Positions 42,810 through 52,366 of a DNA stretch of 64,000 nt are shown here, in pieces (positions within the stretch are counted from its first letter, which is position 1; every line of letters starts with the position of its first letter). The notes beneath the pieces were generated by a model. It did no database searches, was not told the origin of the DNA, and saw only the letters and a list, made by a program, of their open reading frames with translations. A program made the translations under genes and the position numbers. Source of the DNA: Alkalicella caledoniensis. Lineage in GTDB: Bacteria > Bacillota > Proteinivoracia > Proteinivoracales > Proteinivoracaceae. The DNA is taken from NCBI RefSeq assembly GCF_014467015.1, contig NZ_CP058559.1, forward strand, positions 1,116,001-1,180,000. Direction: 5' to 3'.

Positions 42810-45161
42810 CTATTCATTTATAATAGAAATAATATTGTATTTTGTTATTGTTCTCAGAACAATCCATGTTACTAACTGCATCAAAGCCAGTAACAACAAT
42901 GGACACAGTACATACAGAACTAAGGGGTTGACAACAAGATCAACTTTTTTAACCCCTAGCCCTGAAATAGTTAATACAAGGTTAACTATCTTCTCTCCTA
43001 AGACATTGGTTAAAATAACTCCCACCAAAATACCAATGATTGAAACATAGCCTATCTTTACTAAATATTGCTTTTTAATGTCTAGTTCAGGAAATCCTAT
43101 GGCCTTTAAAACTGCAACTTCCGCTAAATCCTTGGCCAGACGCAGTTTTAAAAATAATACAGTGATAAGCATTACTAAACAAGCTCCTATTATAACAATT
43201 ATAAAAACAATAGTCTTAAGTTGCTTTACCACACCACCTAATGTCTGGTTTATGAACTCCTCCATTGGGTATATTGTTACTCCAGGTCCTACGATTTCTG
43301 ACCATTGATCTGCCTTTTCTTCCGCTACTGTATTATCTTTAAGATTAACGGAAAAGGAATACTTTTCACTGGTAAGGTTCGAAAAGTCATATTTTGATTT
43401 TGCTGTGTATCCACCGCTGGTAACACCTTGATATATTCCAGATAAAACAAATTCCTTTTTTCTGTCACCATAGGAAAGTACCATTGTATCACCGATATTT
43501 TTACCTATTTCATTGGAATTAAGATAGGAGATGGCAATCTCATTTTCCCCATTAGGAGCTTTTCCACTAATATACTTTAGCCCATTACCTGAGTTATCTC
43601 CACTGTCTACATGTAAATTCATAAGTTCAGCATCAGCATTGGTTGTCTGAACACGTACCCTTCGATATTTATAATAAGTTTCAATTGCGTCATCATCCTC
43701 TAAAACCTGTACTACCTTCTTATAGTTGATTTCGAGGTTTTCCCCATTTTCCACTTCAATTAGTATATCTTCCAGAGAGCTTCCCATATATGTGATAAAT
43801 TCAGGGGCCTCAAAGGTGTTCATGAGATTAATAGGAACCATAATCATTATTACAGCAATTAATACCACTGCAAAAACTATTGTCCAGTTTTTAAAACTAT
43901 AGAAAACCTCCCTAATTGCCATCAGCCAGTTAACAGGGAGTTTCTTTGATTTATATAGTCCATCCTTTATTTGCCCTTTTTCTTTATGAAATCCTTTTCT
44001 CCTAACCAATGCATCAACAACAGTAACTTTTTTAATCCTCTTTAATACCTTCTTGCAGTAATAGGTTATAAGAAGGAAAACAAGGCATCCAACAACAATT
44101 GATAGTATTATTGCTAGGGGAGACATACTCATATTTCCAAATGTAGTCCTGACATGGTTTGTAAATATACCAGTAGTTAGCAATGCTAAAATATATCCTA
44201 TTACTACTCCTACCGAAGCTAATATCCTATACTTATTTAGATAAATATTCCTAATATGGGCAAAAGGAAGTCCTATAGCCTTCATTGTACCTATTTCACC
44301 AATTTCTTCTTCCAAAGCAGCCATTATTGTAAACTTAACACAGATAAAAGAAACTATGATTAAAAGTGCGCTTACTAGAAGTAGAACAAATACAGTTACC
44401 ATATCTGTTATTGCACTTAATATAAAAATCATGGCATATGTCACTGCTTGACCATTTTGCGGAAGCCCTGCATTCTCATAGGCTGTTTGAAAATTCGAGG
44501 CCTCTTTTGAATCAGTGAAATAGGCTTCTATTAGGTATTCATTTTCTCCAACCTTACCGTTCAGCATATCAAAATCTTTATTGCTCAACAGTATTCTTGT
44601 GGAAGAGACCATTGGGGAATTCATTTGGGCATCCAGTATGAATTCCTTAATTATAAATTCCTTTAGGACATTATTATAGTTCAAAAGAACATGGTCCCCT
44701 ATTTTCATATCATACATTTCCTTTAAAAGTACGGGAATCCCAATTTCTCCTTCTTCAATAATAACTTTTTCGTGTTCCGAATTTAAGAGTAAATCCCTAC
44801 TTTCATTCTGCTTTACCAGACCAATGCCAAGACGGCAGTCAGAAAGATCATATGTATCCTTACCTACAACACTAAGGGATTCACCGTGTACATTAATCAT
44901 TGTGATAGTCTGCCAGTAAGTTATACCTTCATAATCTGACATGAACTCATCTATTTTCTCCTGATCAATTTCTCCCTTGTGCATCTGAAGAAAATGAGGT
45001 GGCTGAGCTTTCTCATATAGTCTAGAAATTGATGTGAAGGTTTGTACCCCCATTATCACAGACAAGACCGCAAGACCAGCTGAAAACATCATAAACAAAA
45101 GTAGTGCAAGATTAATCACTTTATTCCTCTTAAAGTCATTTTTAACAATTAACCAATCCAT
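42810..45161 (-). CDS. FtsX-like ABC permease
   Basis: A 783-aa permease. It has an N-terminal membrane segment (about 15-40), a large extracytoplasmic domain, and then two FtsX-type membrane blocks (about 250-380 with EEEIGEIGTMKAIGLPFAHIR, and about 660-770 with LAEVAVLKAIGFPELDIKKQ). The GTMKAIG/VLKAIG repeats are the family coupling signatures. It is followed at 19 bases by its ATPase. The substrate is unknown. Confidence 0.9.
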   Translation of the reverse strand: MDWLIVKNDFKRNKVINLALLLFMMFSAGLAVLSVIMGVQTFTSISRLYEKAQPPHFLQMHKGEIDQEKIDEFMSDYEGITYWQTITMINVHGESLSVVGKDTYDLSDCRLGIGLVKQNESRDLLLNSEHEKVIIEEGEIGIPVLLKEMYDMKIGDHVLLNYNNVLKEFIIKEFILDAQMNSPMVSSTRILLSNKDFDMLNGKVGENEYLIEAYFTDSKEASNFQTAYENAGLPQNGQAVTYAMIFILSAITDMVTVFVLLLVSALLIIVSFICVKFTIMAALEEEIGEIGTMKAIGLPFAHIRNIYLNKYRILASVGVVIGYILALLTTGIFTNHVRTTFGNMSMSPLAIILSIVVGCLVFLLITYYCKKVLKRIKKVTVVDALVRRKGFHKEKGQIKDGLYKSKKLPVNWLMAIREVFYSFKNWTIVFAVVLIAVIMIMVPINLMNTFEAPEFITYMGSSLEDILIEVENGENLEINYKKVVQVLEDDDAIETYYKYRRVRVQTTNADAELMNLHVDSGDNSGNGLKYISGKAPNGENEIAISYLNSNEIGKNIGDTMVLSYGDRKKEFVLSGIYQGVTSGGYTAKSKYDFSNLTSEKYSFSVNLKDNTVAEEKADQWSEIVGPGVTIYPMEEFINQTLGGVVKQLKTIVFIIVIIGACLVMLITVLFLKLRLAKDLAEVAVLKAIGFPELDIKKQYLVKIGYVSIIGILVGVILTNVLGEKIVNLVLTISGLGVKKVDLVVNPLVLYVLCPLLLLALMQLVTWIVLRTITKYNIISIINE

Positions 45162-45572
45162 CTCCCATACCCCACATCTCTTAATTTATACTTTTGCCTC
45201 TAAGTCTATCATACTTGCTGAAGGTATATTATTAATTTTTAGTTAAATAAAAATTTAGTGGAAGGGTAAATAATTTCTTGATTTACTTCCTCCTCAAAAA
45301 TATCGTTATAGATTTAGAGCATATCTATTATTATACTTTTACAATTAACTCCACCTCCCGTTAAAGACGCGGTTTAGATAAATAAAAAAAGCTGTAAGAA
45401 GAACCTTCTTATCAGCCTTAATTTATTTTACTAACATAAAGATTTATCCCAACGGCAAACCCCTAAGGTTAAAATATCAGATGTTTCCTCCTTATGCCCT
45501 TAGCCACATGCCCTTAACTCTGAGATGGGATATATAACACGAACCGGAACAGTATCAAGCTCCAAAGTAAGT
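45162..45572. other. Intergenic region with terminator and possible relic
   Basis: It holds the terminator at 45385-45422. On the minus strand at about 45498-45590 is a frame reading LTLELDTVPVRVIYPISELR before a stop. It lies out of phase with the kinase gene and may be a gene relic. No complete gene is seen. Confidence 0.4.
45385..45422 (-). terminator. Terminator downstream of the APH-like kinase gene
   Basis: On the minus strand GCTGATAAGAAGG and CTTCTTACAGC pair and are followed by a run of seven Ts. Confidence 0.65.
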
Positions 45573-46397
45573 TTATATGCCTTTTTTGAGTATTTTATTG
45601 CAATGTTCATTTACCAATTGTATTAATACCTGTTTTTCATTTTCTGAAATCCATTCCCTTAATCTTGCTGCTGCAACAGGTAATTCCCATCTATTAATAT
45701 CCTCAATGTTTTTTTTCGAAATCATAAGGTATTCCTTTATATATATCTTGTAAAGGTGATGTTGGAAAAATGAAATTAACCTTCTCATAACCCAAGATGC
45801 ATTTGCAACTTCCCCATATTTTAACATAATGCATGTACGGGCAACATCAGCACACACATCTCCCTTGCAAGCAGTCATCCAATCTAAAAAAACAGCTTTA
45901 TTATTTGATATCATTATATTTCCTGGATGGAAATCAAAATGGCACAAATCACTTCCATCGGGTAACTGCTTTAAATATTTTCGGACGATTTCCTTATTCT
46001 CATCAGAAATTACATCAACACTATTCAAATCCTCTTCCAGTCTCTCTTTTACTGTACACAGGTTTTCCATAACTGGTTTCTGTATATATAAATGATAATG
46101 TGCTAATTCTTTTGCATAAGCATTAATTTTCCACAAGGAAGCCAACATGACTCTCAGCATATCTGTACCTTTAATTTCCTGATATATAATTCCATGCCTG
46201 CCATTTACCTGAACCATTTCATATACTTTTGGAACACAATCCAAAATCTTTTGTATGAAAATGCCGTTTTGATATTCTCTCTCTACTATCCCTTTATGTA
46301 GCCCGTTCCGAAACAATTTTAATATTTTATTATCATTTAGCCTAAATATTTCAGCTGTATTACCTTGTCCTATGATTTTATCATTATTTATTTCCAT
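45573..46397 (-). CDS. APH/choline-kinase-family phosphotransferase
   Basis: A 274-aa protein kinase-like phosphotransferase. It has an N-lobe GQGNTAEIFRL (nucleotide loop) and a Lys in ILKLF, the catalytic loop HFDFHPGNIMI (about 157-167), and the metal-binding FLDWMTACKGD. The family includes aminoglycoside kinases and choline/thiamine/homoserine kinases, so the substrate cannot be inferred. The gene is followed by a terminator. Upstream, 18 bases away, lies a small membrane protein gene on the same strand. Confidence 0.87.
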   Translation of the reverse strand: MEINNDKIIGQGNTAEIFRLNDNKILKLFRNGLHKGIVEREYQNGIFIQKILDCVPKVYEMVQVNGRHGIIYQEIKGTDMLRVMLASLWKINAYAKELAHYHLYIQKPVMENLCTVKERLEEDLNSVDVISDENKEIVRKYLKQLPDGSDLCHFDFHPGNIMISNNKAVFLDWMTACKGDVCADVARTCIMLKYGEVANASWVMRRLISFFQHHLYKIYIKEYLMISKKNIEDINRWELPVAAARLREWISENEKQVLIQLVNEHCNKILKKGI

Positions 46398-46415
46398 ATG
46401 GTTTCCCCCATTCCC

Positions 46416-46607
46416 TTACTTATTGATTTTATCTCTACTCAGCCTTCGAACAAAAAAAGAAGAAATAATACATATCAACATGGAAGTGGCAAAAATACCA
46501 AATATTAAGTCTGGAATAGGCTTACTAAATACTACTAAAGAAAGTATGATAATTAGGGCTATCATTTGCACAATAAAACTGGACCACATTAAATTCTTGA
46601 TTATCAT
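46416..46607 (-). CDS. Small two-helix membrane protein
   Basis: A 63-aa protein with two hydrophobic segments (about 8-27 and 33-52) and a basic end (RRLSRDKINK). An AAAGGTGTG site lies upstream of the ATG. It directly precedes the APH-like kinase and may share its transcript. Function unknown. Confidence 0.5.
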   Translation of the reverse strand: MIIKNLMWSSFIVQMIALIIILSLVVFSKPIPDLIFGIFATSMLICIISSFFVRRLSRDKINK

Positions 46608-46828
46608 TCTGTTTCACACCTTTCAGTTAAAATCTTATAATGGTTTTTCTTTGTATGAACAACCTCTCTAATTAGGTTCTTATTCGTAGTTTCTTTTTCT
46701 TATTAAAAACTCATTTTTACTCCCAGGGTATAGATCTTCCTTAACTATTTACATAATTCGATTAAGTTACATATATTACCTTTATTTAGGGAAGTTTTTC
46801 TGCATATTAACTTCCCAACCATGCAAAA

Positions 46829-46851
46829 AACCTAAGCTTAGCGCTTAGGTT
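46829..46851 (-). terminator. CTAAGC-family terminator after speA
   Basis: AACCTAAGC and GCTTAGGTT form a perfect 9-bp stem with a 5-nt loop; on the minus strand a run of Ts follows. Confidence 0.65.
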
Positions 46852-46922
46852 CTAATATCTCTATTTTTCATTTTGGGGAATTGAAAACCCCGTCCTATTT
46901 ATTAAGTTGATATCTCCCATGT

Positions 46923-46953
46923 TTAGTGGAGGCTGGGGGAAGTCGTACCCTTG
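46923..46953. repeat. Sequence resembling the 3' end of tmRNA (copy 2, degenerate)
   Basis: TAGTGGAGGCTGGGGGAAGT followed by CGTACCC is related to the copy at 34593-34620 and has the same orientation, but several bases differ. Confidence 0.3.
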
Positions 46954-46964
46954 CAAAATCTCAC

Positions 46965-48485
46965 TTAAATAATGGGTTCTTGTGCTTTAATAACACGAAT
47001 ATTTGTAAAGCTTTCATCTTCAGGTCCCTGTACGGGTAAGCCAACCTCAATATTCCGTTGAATGTACTGAATGTTTTTTTCTGTAATTATTTCTCCAGGA
47101 ATTAAAATTGGGATACCTGGAGGGTAGATCATGATAAACTCAGCAATTACTCTTCCAGCAGATTCTTTAAAAGGTATTAACTCGGTTTCAGCATAGAACG
47201 CATCCCGAGGCGATATTGCCAATGCGGGAATATTGGGAACACGTAAAGCTACAGCTTTATTATCAACATCTTTATTGGACTCAAAGTATTCCTCTGCCAA
47301 GTGTTTAAACGCTTCTATTAACTTACTTGTTGTGTCCTCTGTGTCTCCCACTGAAATAATACACAGGATATTATACAAATCAGACAGCTCAACCTCAATA
47401 TTATAGTTTTTTCGTAACCAGACTTCAACTTCATATCCAGTGATCCCTAATCCCCTAACGGAAATAATTAACTTCGTAGGATCTATATCGTAGGTTGCCT
47501 TTGTTCCTAAAATTTCTTTCCCCACGCAATACAATCCAGTGATAGTATTGATTTCATTTCTTGTTCGATCTGCAAGAGCAATTGCATTTTGAATCAATTC
47601 TCTCCCTTTTGTTGCTAACTGTTTCCTAGCTACGTCCAGTGAAGCTAATAATAAATAGGAAGTTGAAGTTGTTGTTAGCATACTGATCACAGATTGAACT
47701 CGTTTAGGTGATACTAAACCTTCCTTAACATTTAAAACAGAGCTCTGGGTCATTGAACCACCTAATTTATGAACACTTGTAGCAGCCATGTCGGCGCCAG
47801 CTTGCATTGCTGATAAAGGAAGTTCTTCGTGGAAGTGAATGTGAACACCATGTGCCTCATCAACTAAAACAGGCACTCCATAACTGTGAGCAATATCAAC
47901 GATTTTTTTCAAGTTTGCTGCAATACCAAAGTAAGTAGGGTTTATTACTAATAGTCCTTTGGCATCAGGGTGTTTTTTTAACGCTTTTGCAACGGAATCC
48001 GTTGTTATCCCGTGTGATATACCAAAGTTTGGGTCAATAACAGGGTGAATAAAGATTGGTGTAGCACCAGAAAAAATAATGGCAGACATGATTGATTTAT
48101 GAACATTTCTCGGGACTATAATTTTATCTCCTGGGCCACATACACTCATGATCATGGTCATAATTGCGCCACTTGTCCCCTGTACAGAAAAGAATGTATG
48201 GTCAGCACCAAAGGCCTTTGCCGCTAAGTCCTGTGCTTCTTTAATCATGCCATGGGGATGATGTAAGTCGTCTAAAGGACCAATATTAATTAGATCGATA
48301 GATAGAGCATTATCTCCAATAAAGTTGCGAAACTCAGGGTCCATCCCAGTTCCTTTTTTGTGGCCAGGTATATGAAATTGAATAGGATTTTTTTCTACAT
48401 GCTCTAATAACCCCGTGAAAAGTGGCGTCTTTTCTTGTTCCTTAAGGTCAGAGTTTGTATTATATGGAAAATTTGATGTTGTCAA
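46965..48485 (-). CDS. speA: Orn/Lys/Arg decarboxylase, SpeA-like (probable arginine decarboxylase)
   Basis: The start is best placed at TTG 48485, five bases after GAGGTGA; the frame opens nine bases earlier at a GTG inside that site. The 506-aa product is a fold-type-I PLP decarboxylase. It has FHIPGHKKG at the start, DEAHGVH, the PLP lysine in SVHKLGGSMTQSS, and a C-terminal IPILIPGE segment, as in Gram-positive SpeA-type enzymes. The product would be agmatine (or cadaverine). This supplies polyamine precursors, linking it in function, though not position, with potABCD. Confidence 0.85.
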   Translation of the reverse strand: MTTSNFPYNTNSDLKEQEKTPLFTGLLEHVEKNPIQFHIPGHKKGTGMDPEFRNFIGDNALSIDLINIGPLDDLHHPHGMIKEAQDLAAKAFGADHTFFSVQGTSGAIMTMIMSVCGPGDKIIVPRNVHKSIMSAIIFSGATPIFIHPVIDPNFGISHGITTDSVAKALKKHPDAKGLLVINPTYFGIAANLKKIVDIAHSYGVPVLVDEAHGVHIHFHEELPLSAMQAGADMAATSVHKLGGSMTQSSVLNVKEGLVSPKRVQSVISMLTTTSTSYLLLASLDVARKQLATKGRELIQNAIALADRTRNEINTITGLYCVGKEILGTKATYDIDPTKLIISVRGLGITGYEVEVWLRKNYNIEVELSDLYNILCIISVGDTEDTTSKLIEAFKHLAEEYFESNKDVDNKAVALRVPNIPALAISPRDAFYAETELIPFKESAGRVIAEFIMIYPPGIPILIPGEIITEKNIQYIQRNIEVGLPVQGPEDESFTNIRVIKAQEPII

Positions 48486-48732
48486 TATATTCACCTCTAA
48501 TCATGATCTTCAACTGTAAACATTAAGTTAACTAATTTGTAAAACAAAAATGAGTATAACATATCTAGATAAAAAAACAAGTAAAAACTCTGTCTCTTAT
48601 CCAGTTTTCTACAAAGTAGGTTAAAATATTATGAGATAGGAAACTTTATAAAAGTTTTAAAAAGCCCATTTTACTTTTTAACAGGAGAATGAAGCATATG
48701 GAAATAACATATCGTATACATAAAATATCATA

Positions 48733-48760
48733 AAACCCTAAGCGATAAGCTTAGGGTTTG
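48733..48760 (-). terminator. CTAAGC-family terminator after the DUF6273-like gene
   Basis: AAACCCTAAGC and GCTTAGGGTTT form a perfect 11-bp stem with a 5-nt loop, starting four bases past the stop at 48764. Confidence 0.75.
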
Positions 48761-48763
48761 AAT

Positions 48764-48898
48764 TTATATATCTTTATAAACATTATGGTAAGGACGTTTT
48801 TCTACGATATCTTCGGTAATAATCAAAGCAGCATTGTTTTGTATATCAAGCACGCACCATTCGTATCTCCCAAATACTATTTTATCTCCTACCTGCAT
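48764..48898 (-). CDS. Short DUF6273-like protein, probably truncated
   Basis: A 44-aa gene I read directly: ATG 48898 follows AGGGAGG, and the stop is at 48764. The sequence VGDKIVFGRYEWCVLDIQNN then ALIITEDIVEKRPYHNVY matches the N-terminal part of DUF6273 domain proteins, which are normally much longer. It is followed directly by a terminator, so either a deletion removed the rest or a short form is kept. It may be co-transcribed with the PNPOx-like gene 16 bases upstream. Confidence 0.55.
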   Translation of the reverse strand: MQVGDKIVFGRYEWCVLDIQNNAALIITEDIVEKRPYHNVYKDI

Positions 48899-48913
48899 AT
48901 TTACCTCCCTGCC

Positions 48914-49405
48914 TTATATGGTTTTCCCTTCATTTGTTTCTATCTTATTCACAAAGTCCATATTGTAACGCACAGCACCATGGTCTTTAATTACCGTGCC
49001 TCTCGTAAGGCGGATTGCCAAAATACAGCAATTCTCATCCTTCTCATTGTTCGCGTCGTCGTACCATTCGGCAAAAACAGTGCGAAGCTTAGTCCTTATT
49101 TCAGCGTTTTTCGGGTCTAATACCCAACCAAGATTTTCACCTATTCCGTTGCCGGAAAACCACTGGAAGTTAACGGAAAACGCAACTTCTTTGTTTTGTG
49201 CTATTTCCCGCATTTTATTTGACTTTGCGTATGTAACAACATAAAACACGCAGTCCTCATAATATGCGTCCACATCGCGGACAATGGGTATTGGGTTTCC
49301 ATCAGAACTAGGCTCTGTGGCAATAGTTGCAAGTGAGATAACATTATCCTTGTTGTTGCCGCACCTTTCTTCAATTATCTTTAAACCTTCTTGGTACTTA
49401 CTCAT
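48914..49405 (-). CDS. Pyridoxamine-phosphate-oxidase-family flavoprotein
   Basis: The start is best placed at ATG 49405 (MSKYQEGLK), with GGAGG eight bases upstream. The 163-aa product follows the split-barrel fold of PNPOx-like flavin-binding proteins: VISLATIATEPSSDGNPIPIVRDVDAYYEDCVFYVVTYAKSNKMREIAQNKEVAFSV is the usual beta-barrel with an FMN-contact region (DVDAYYED and SNKMREI). The substrate is unknown. Base composition is slightly more GC-rich than its neighbours, and it may be acquired. Confidence 0.8.
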   Translation of the reverse strand: MSKYQEGLKIIEERCGNNKDNVISLATIATEPSSDGNPIPIVRDVDAYYEDCVFYVVTYAKSNKMREIAQNKEVAFSVNFQWFSGNGIGENLGWVLDPKNAEIRTKLRTVFAEWYDDANNEKDENCCILAIRLTRGTVIKDHGAVRYNMDFVNKIETNEGKTI

Positions 49406-49519
49406 TAGCATTTCCTCCGATCAATTTAGTTTATTTATATTTTCTCGTTGTTTAAAGGGAATCCACATTTTCATATACTTGAATTTTGATAATATATCTC
49501 GGTAAAAAAACGTCCGTAA

Positions 49520-50110
49520 TCAGTCCGAGTTCCTTGAGGCAAAAACCAAAACAACATCATCACCTATTCCATAATCACCTTGTCCATAGATATCTACATA
49601 TTCATCAAGTAAATACTCTTTCACAACTTTCTGCTTATCTTCATCTGAAACTTTTATAAATCCGGCTTTTTCATATGCTCTTACTGCACGTACATTTCTT
49701 TTTGATGGTCTAATGATAAATCTCTCTATATCAAGATTCTCCATTAAATAATCACAAAAAATCTTTATTGCCTCTGAACCCAAACCTCTTCCGTAGTTCT
49801 TTTCAGTTCCCATCCATATATCAAGTTCAGCGCTCTTGCCTTTTAAATGGAATGACGAATAACAAATTGCTCCTACTTCTTGATTTCCATCATTTATAAT
49901 CCATAATTGTCCAAAATTTGGTTTTGAGCCGTCAAAATAAAAGTCTTTAAAATCCTCACAATACTCTTCCCAACTTGGTATTGGGGTATCCTCGAAATTA
50001 GGTGGTCCCATATGGCTCTTAGCTGTTTCTGATAAACATAACCATTCATATACCTTTCTTTTGTCTGTTAGTTTTGATGGCTCAATAGTAACTTGTTGTC
50101 CTTTAATCAT
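49520..50110 (-). CDS. GNAT acetyltransferase (RimL-like)
   Basis: A GNAT protein of about 196 aa. The start at ATG 50110 (MIKGQQVTIEP) is preferred, since AAGGAGA lies well spaced before it. The segments MGTEKNYGRGLGSEAIKIF (acetyl-CoA loop) and NVRAVRAYEKAGFIKV are clear. It resembles aminoglycoside 6'-acetyltransferases and RimL-type enzymes, including WxLxS-like phrasing near the N-terminus. The substrate is unknown. Confidence 0.83.
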   Translation of the reverse strand: MIKGQQVTIEPSKLTDKRKVYEWLCLSETAKSHMGPPNFEDTPIPSWEEYCEDFKDFYFDGSKPNFGQLWIINDGNQEVGAICYSSFHLKGKSAELDIWMGTEKNYGRGLGSEAIKIFCDYLMENLDIERFIIRPSKRNVRAVRAYEKAGFIKVSDEDKQKVVKEYLLDEYVDIYGQGDYGIGDDVVLVFASRNSD

Positions 50111-50190
50111 TTTCATTCTCCTTTTTTCACCGTGTCATCAATACTACTATATCAAACATTCACCTTTTTTCTTTTTTAGTGCTTCATCTT

Positions 50191-51237
50191 TTATTTCTTT
50201 TGCAAACATGACAATTCTATATCAAACCATGTTTCAATGTCTTCTCGTATATCTAAAACAGAATCATCCAAGGATATGGGAAGTCCACGGCAACCACCAT
50301 CACAATGACCGATTTCTCTTTTTCTGCCACAACCATATCCCTTTGCAATCAGTTCCTGCAAAATTGGAGAAAAGCTTTTGATAGTGTCAATGTATTCGTT
50401 CGTCTTTGTCGATTTCACATTGATATGATAGCCGTTGTTGAGGGAAGTGTTAATTCCCCATACAACTTTCTTTTTATAACAATACTTCATATAGATATGA
50501 AACCCTTTTATTTCCACAACACAGGTAAGTCCTTTATCCAAATAGCGCTGATGCAGTTGCAGAATGAAATCCTGCACATCTGGTGATAAAGGCTTTATGG
50601 TATCCTGCACAATAGAAAGCACATGGTTTTCATCCTTTTTCAATACCCTGTAATCACAGCGCAAAAAAACATCCTGGTTGACTAGGGTGCCATGGTCTCT
50701 TTCGGCCATTGCCATGACCTTCAGGCCTGTAAGCATAGTAGGATTATCTGGATATGTAATCTTTATGGTTTTGATGTCAGACAAGTTTTGCTTCTTTTTA
50801 TTTATATCTATGCCGTCAATGCAAATACCGCAATCCGCCAAAAATCGAAAGCATTCAAGGTTTTTGGTAACAGACAGCTTTCCACTAAATACTGTATTTC
50901 CACAGGCTAGAGATTGCTCGTTTTCAACTGGCATGCCATGATAACCTATGTTCATTAGTATGGTCCTTACATTGTGCAGGAACGGGTAATACACCGAAAG
51001 AGTGGTGCGGTTTTCATATTCATGGGCAATTTTTTTGCTATTATCATAGACATCACCTTTGCTGTATAAAACATCGTAAAGCCGAACCAAAAAGGCTCTG
51101 AACGCCAGAACACCCTCACGTATCCTATCTTCATCTGAAACATTTGTATATGCAGGATTGATCGAATATGCTTCGTGGGTTCCGGGCACCATAATTTCCT
51201 TTAAATAGCTCGCCACATCCTGAAGTGTTTTTCTCAT
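50191..51237 (-). CDS. Conserved-looking protein of unknown function
   Basis: The start is placed at ATG 51237 (MRKTLQDVASYL), with GAGGTGA five bases upstream. The 348-aa product is soluble. It has an alpha-rich N-terminal part (residues 1-120), a middle and a C-terminal Cys/Gly-rich segment GYGCGRKREIGHCDGGCRGL, which could bind metal. I do not recognise the family. The neighbouring genes are PNPOx- and GNAT-like, with no obvious functional link. Confidence 0.7.
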   Translation of the reverse strand: MRKTLQDVASYLKEIMVPGTHEAYSINPAYTNVSDEDRIREGVLAFRAFLVRLYDVLYSKGDVYDNSKKIAHEYENRTTLSVYYPFLHNVRTILMNIGYHGMPVENEQSLACGNTVFSGKLSVTKNLECFRFLADCGICIDGIDINKKKQNLSDIKTIKITYPDNPTMLTGLKVMAMAERDHGTLVNQDVFLRCDYRVLKKDENHVLSIVQDTIKPLSPDVQDFILQLHQRYLDKGLTCVVEIKGFHIYMKYCYKKKVVWGINTSLNNGYHINVKSTKTNEYIDTIKSFSPILQELIAKGYGCGRKREIGHCDGGCRGLPISLDDSVLDIREDIETWFDIELSCLQKK

Positions 51238-51349
51238 GTGTTTCACCTCTTGTAATTTACTTTAATCTCTAAAACCAATTTTCAAATTCCTGGTTTTCTG
51301 ACTGTATATACAAATCATGTACCACGTGATAGAACTTATATGATAATCT

Positions 51350-51500
51350 CTTCTATCCTAGGCTTTCTTGCACACCCTCTTTGATTTCCGAATTAAATGT
51401 TTAATGAATTATTCAACAATAAATCTAGATAACCTTCTAAACTGGACAAAAAAAAAGAAGTTTTTCCAAGAATGGAAAAACTTCAAGCCTAACTAGGAAG
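51350..51500. repeat. Terminator-containing repeat, copy 1 of 3
   Basis: About 120 bases here match 52575-52690 and 60390-60505: GAATTATTCAACAATAAATC, GATAACCTTCTAAA and a terminator hairpin (GAAGTTTTTCCA/TGGAAAAACTTC) with a long A-run on the plus strand. It lies behind the RAYT relic. Copies 1 and 3 also share CCTAGGCTTTCTTG farther out. Confidence 0.75.
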
Positions 51501-51519
51501 ATTTTTGTTTTCTTCACCT

Positions 51520-51854
51520 TTAAATAATCCTGATGACTACTCCATTTATAATTTAAGTCCATCATCAATCCATGCTTCAACTGGATTTAAGTGTATATAC
51601 TTTACTCATTGTAACAAGTATGAACCCCCGTCGCATAGCAATGCTTTGTACCGCTGCTGAAATACATGCCTAGTTCTAGAATGCTTCAAATTAATTCTTT
51701 GGGTATAGCTTTGCAGTATTCCCTGCCTGATCTTAGATAGTGGCACTTTCCCAGTTTCTATAAGCAAATGAACATGGTTATCCATAATGCAATATGCATA
51801 GAGCTTAAAGCGATATCGTTCTTTATATTTATCCAGTAGAAATACCATATATTT
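51520..51854 (-). pseudogene. RAYT (REP-associated Y1 transposase) relic
   Basis: The longest open piece (51606-51848) reads FKLYAYCIMDNHVHLLIETG, the HUH/Y1 motif of TnpA(REP)-type transposases. The N-terminus is missing at 51848, where the next gene ends. A TGA follows YLLQ, then frame continues with KYIHLNPVEA, and after one more frameshift NYKWSSHQDYL, all family C-terminal motifs. The gene is dead. Confidence 0.85.
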
Positions 51855-51856
51855 TA

Positions 51857-52366
51857 TTAACCTTCAAAACTCCACACTGGTATTACTTCAATTTCTTCTA
51901 ATAAAGGATTACCATTCTCATCATCGTATTTTATTTCAACCACAATATTATGGTTAATGTATTTCATCATCTCTCTGGGATATGAAACACCTGCTCTTCC
52001 TCCCTTAAAATCCTTTAGTTCTTCAGTGTTATAGCTATATCCCGATGCATTTTTCTCTTCTTTATCTGTATTTTTATCTCTAAACCTTATGGTAATAGAT
52101 ATATTCTCTGACACATAGTGTTCCTCCCCGATATAATCAATTGATTCTATACGGAGGTGCACATGGCTAGATGTGTTAACCAAAACTCCATCACTGATTT
52201 TCCAATTATCACTTTCTCCTTCTAGCCTAAATACCGCCAAAAACATTTCAGCTCTCTCTTGATCCAATTGGCTTCTTATACTTCGATTATTGTTAAACAA
52301 TACTATGCAAGTAATTAGTAGAATGAAACTTATGGTAATTAATGTTTTGATATTTCTTACATTCAC
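51857..52366 (-). CDS. Single-pass membrane protein of unknown function
   Basis: The start is best placed at GTG 52366 (MNVRNIKTLITI), seven bases after AAAGGGGAG; the frame opens seven codons upstream. The 169-aa protein has one hydrophobic N-terminal segment (about 9-26), likely a signal anchor, and a soluble, charged beta-rich domain outside (SSHVHLRIESIDYIGEEHY, YDDENGNPLLEEIEVIP). No family recognised. Its stop lies nine bases from the RAYT relic. Confidence 0.6.
   Translation of the reverse strand: MNVRNIKTLITISFILLITCIVLFNNNRSIRSQLDQERAEMFLAVFRLEGESDNWKISDGVLVNTSSHVHLRIESIDYIGEEHYVSENISITIRFRDKNTDKEEKNASGYSYNTEELKDFKGGRAGVSYPREMMKYINHNIVVEIKYDDENGNPLLEEIEVIPVWSFEG

Larger units (their letters stand above)
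46608..46964. other. Intergenic region with hairpins and tmRNA-like repeat
   Basis: It contains a GGGAAGTT/AACTTCCC hairpin (46790-46815), the CTAAGC-family hairpin at 46829-46851 and a degenerate tmRNA-3'-like repeat (46923-46953). No gene is seen. Confidence 0.5.
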
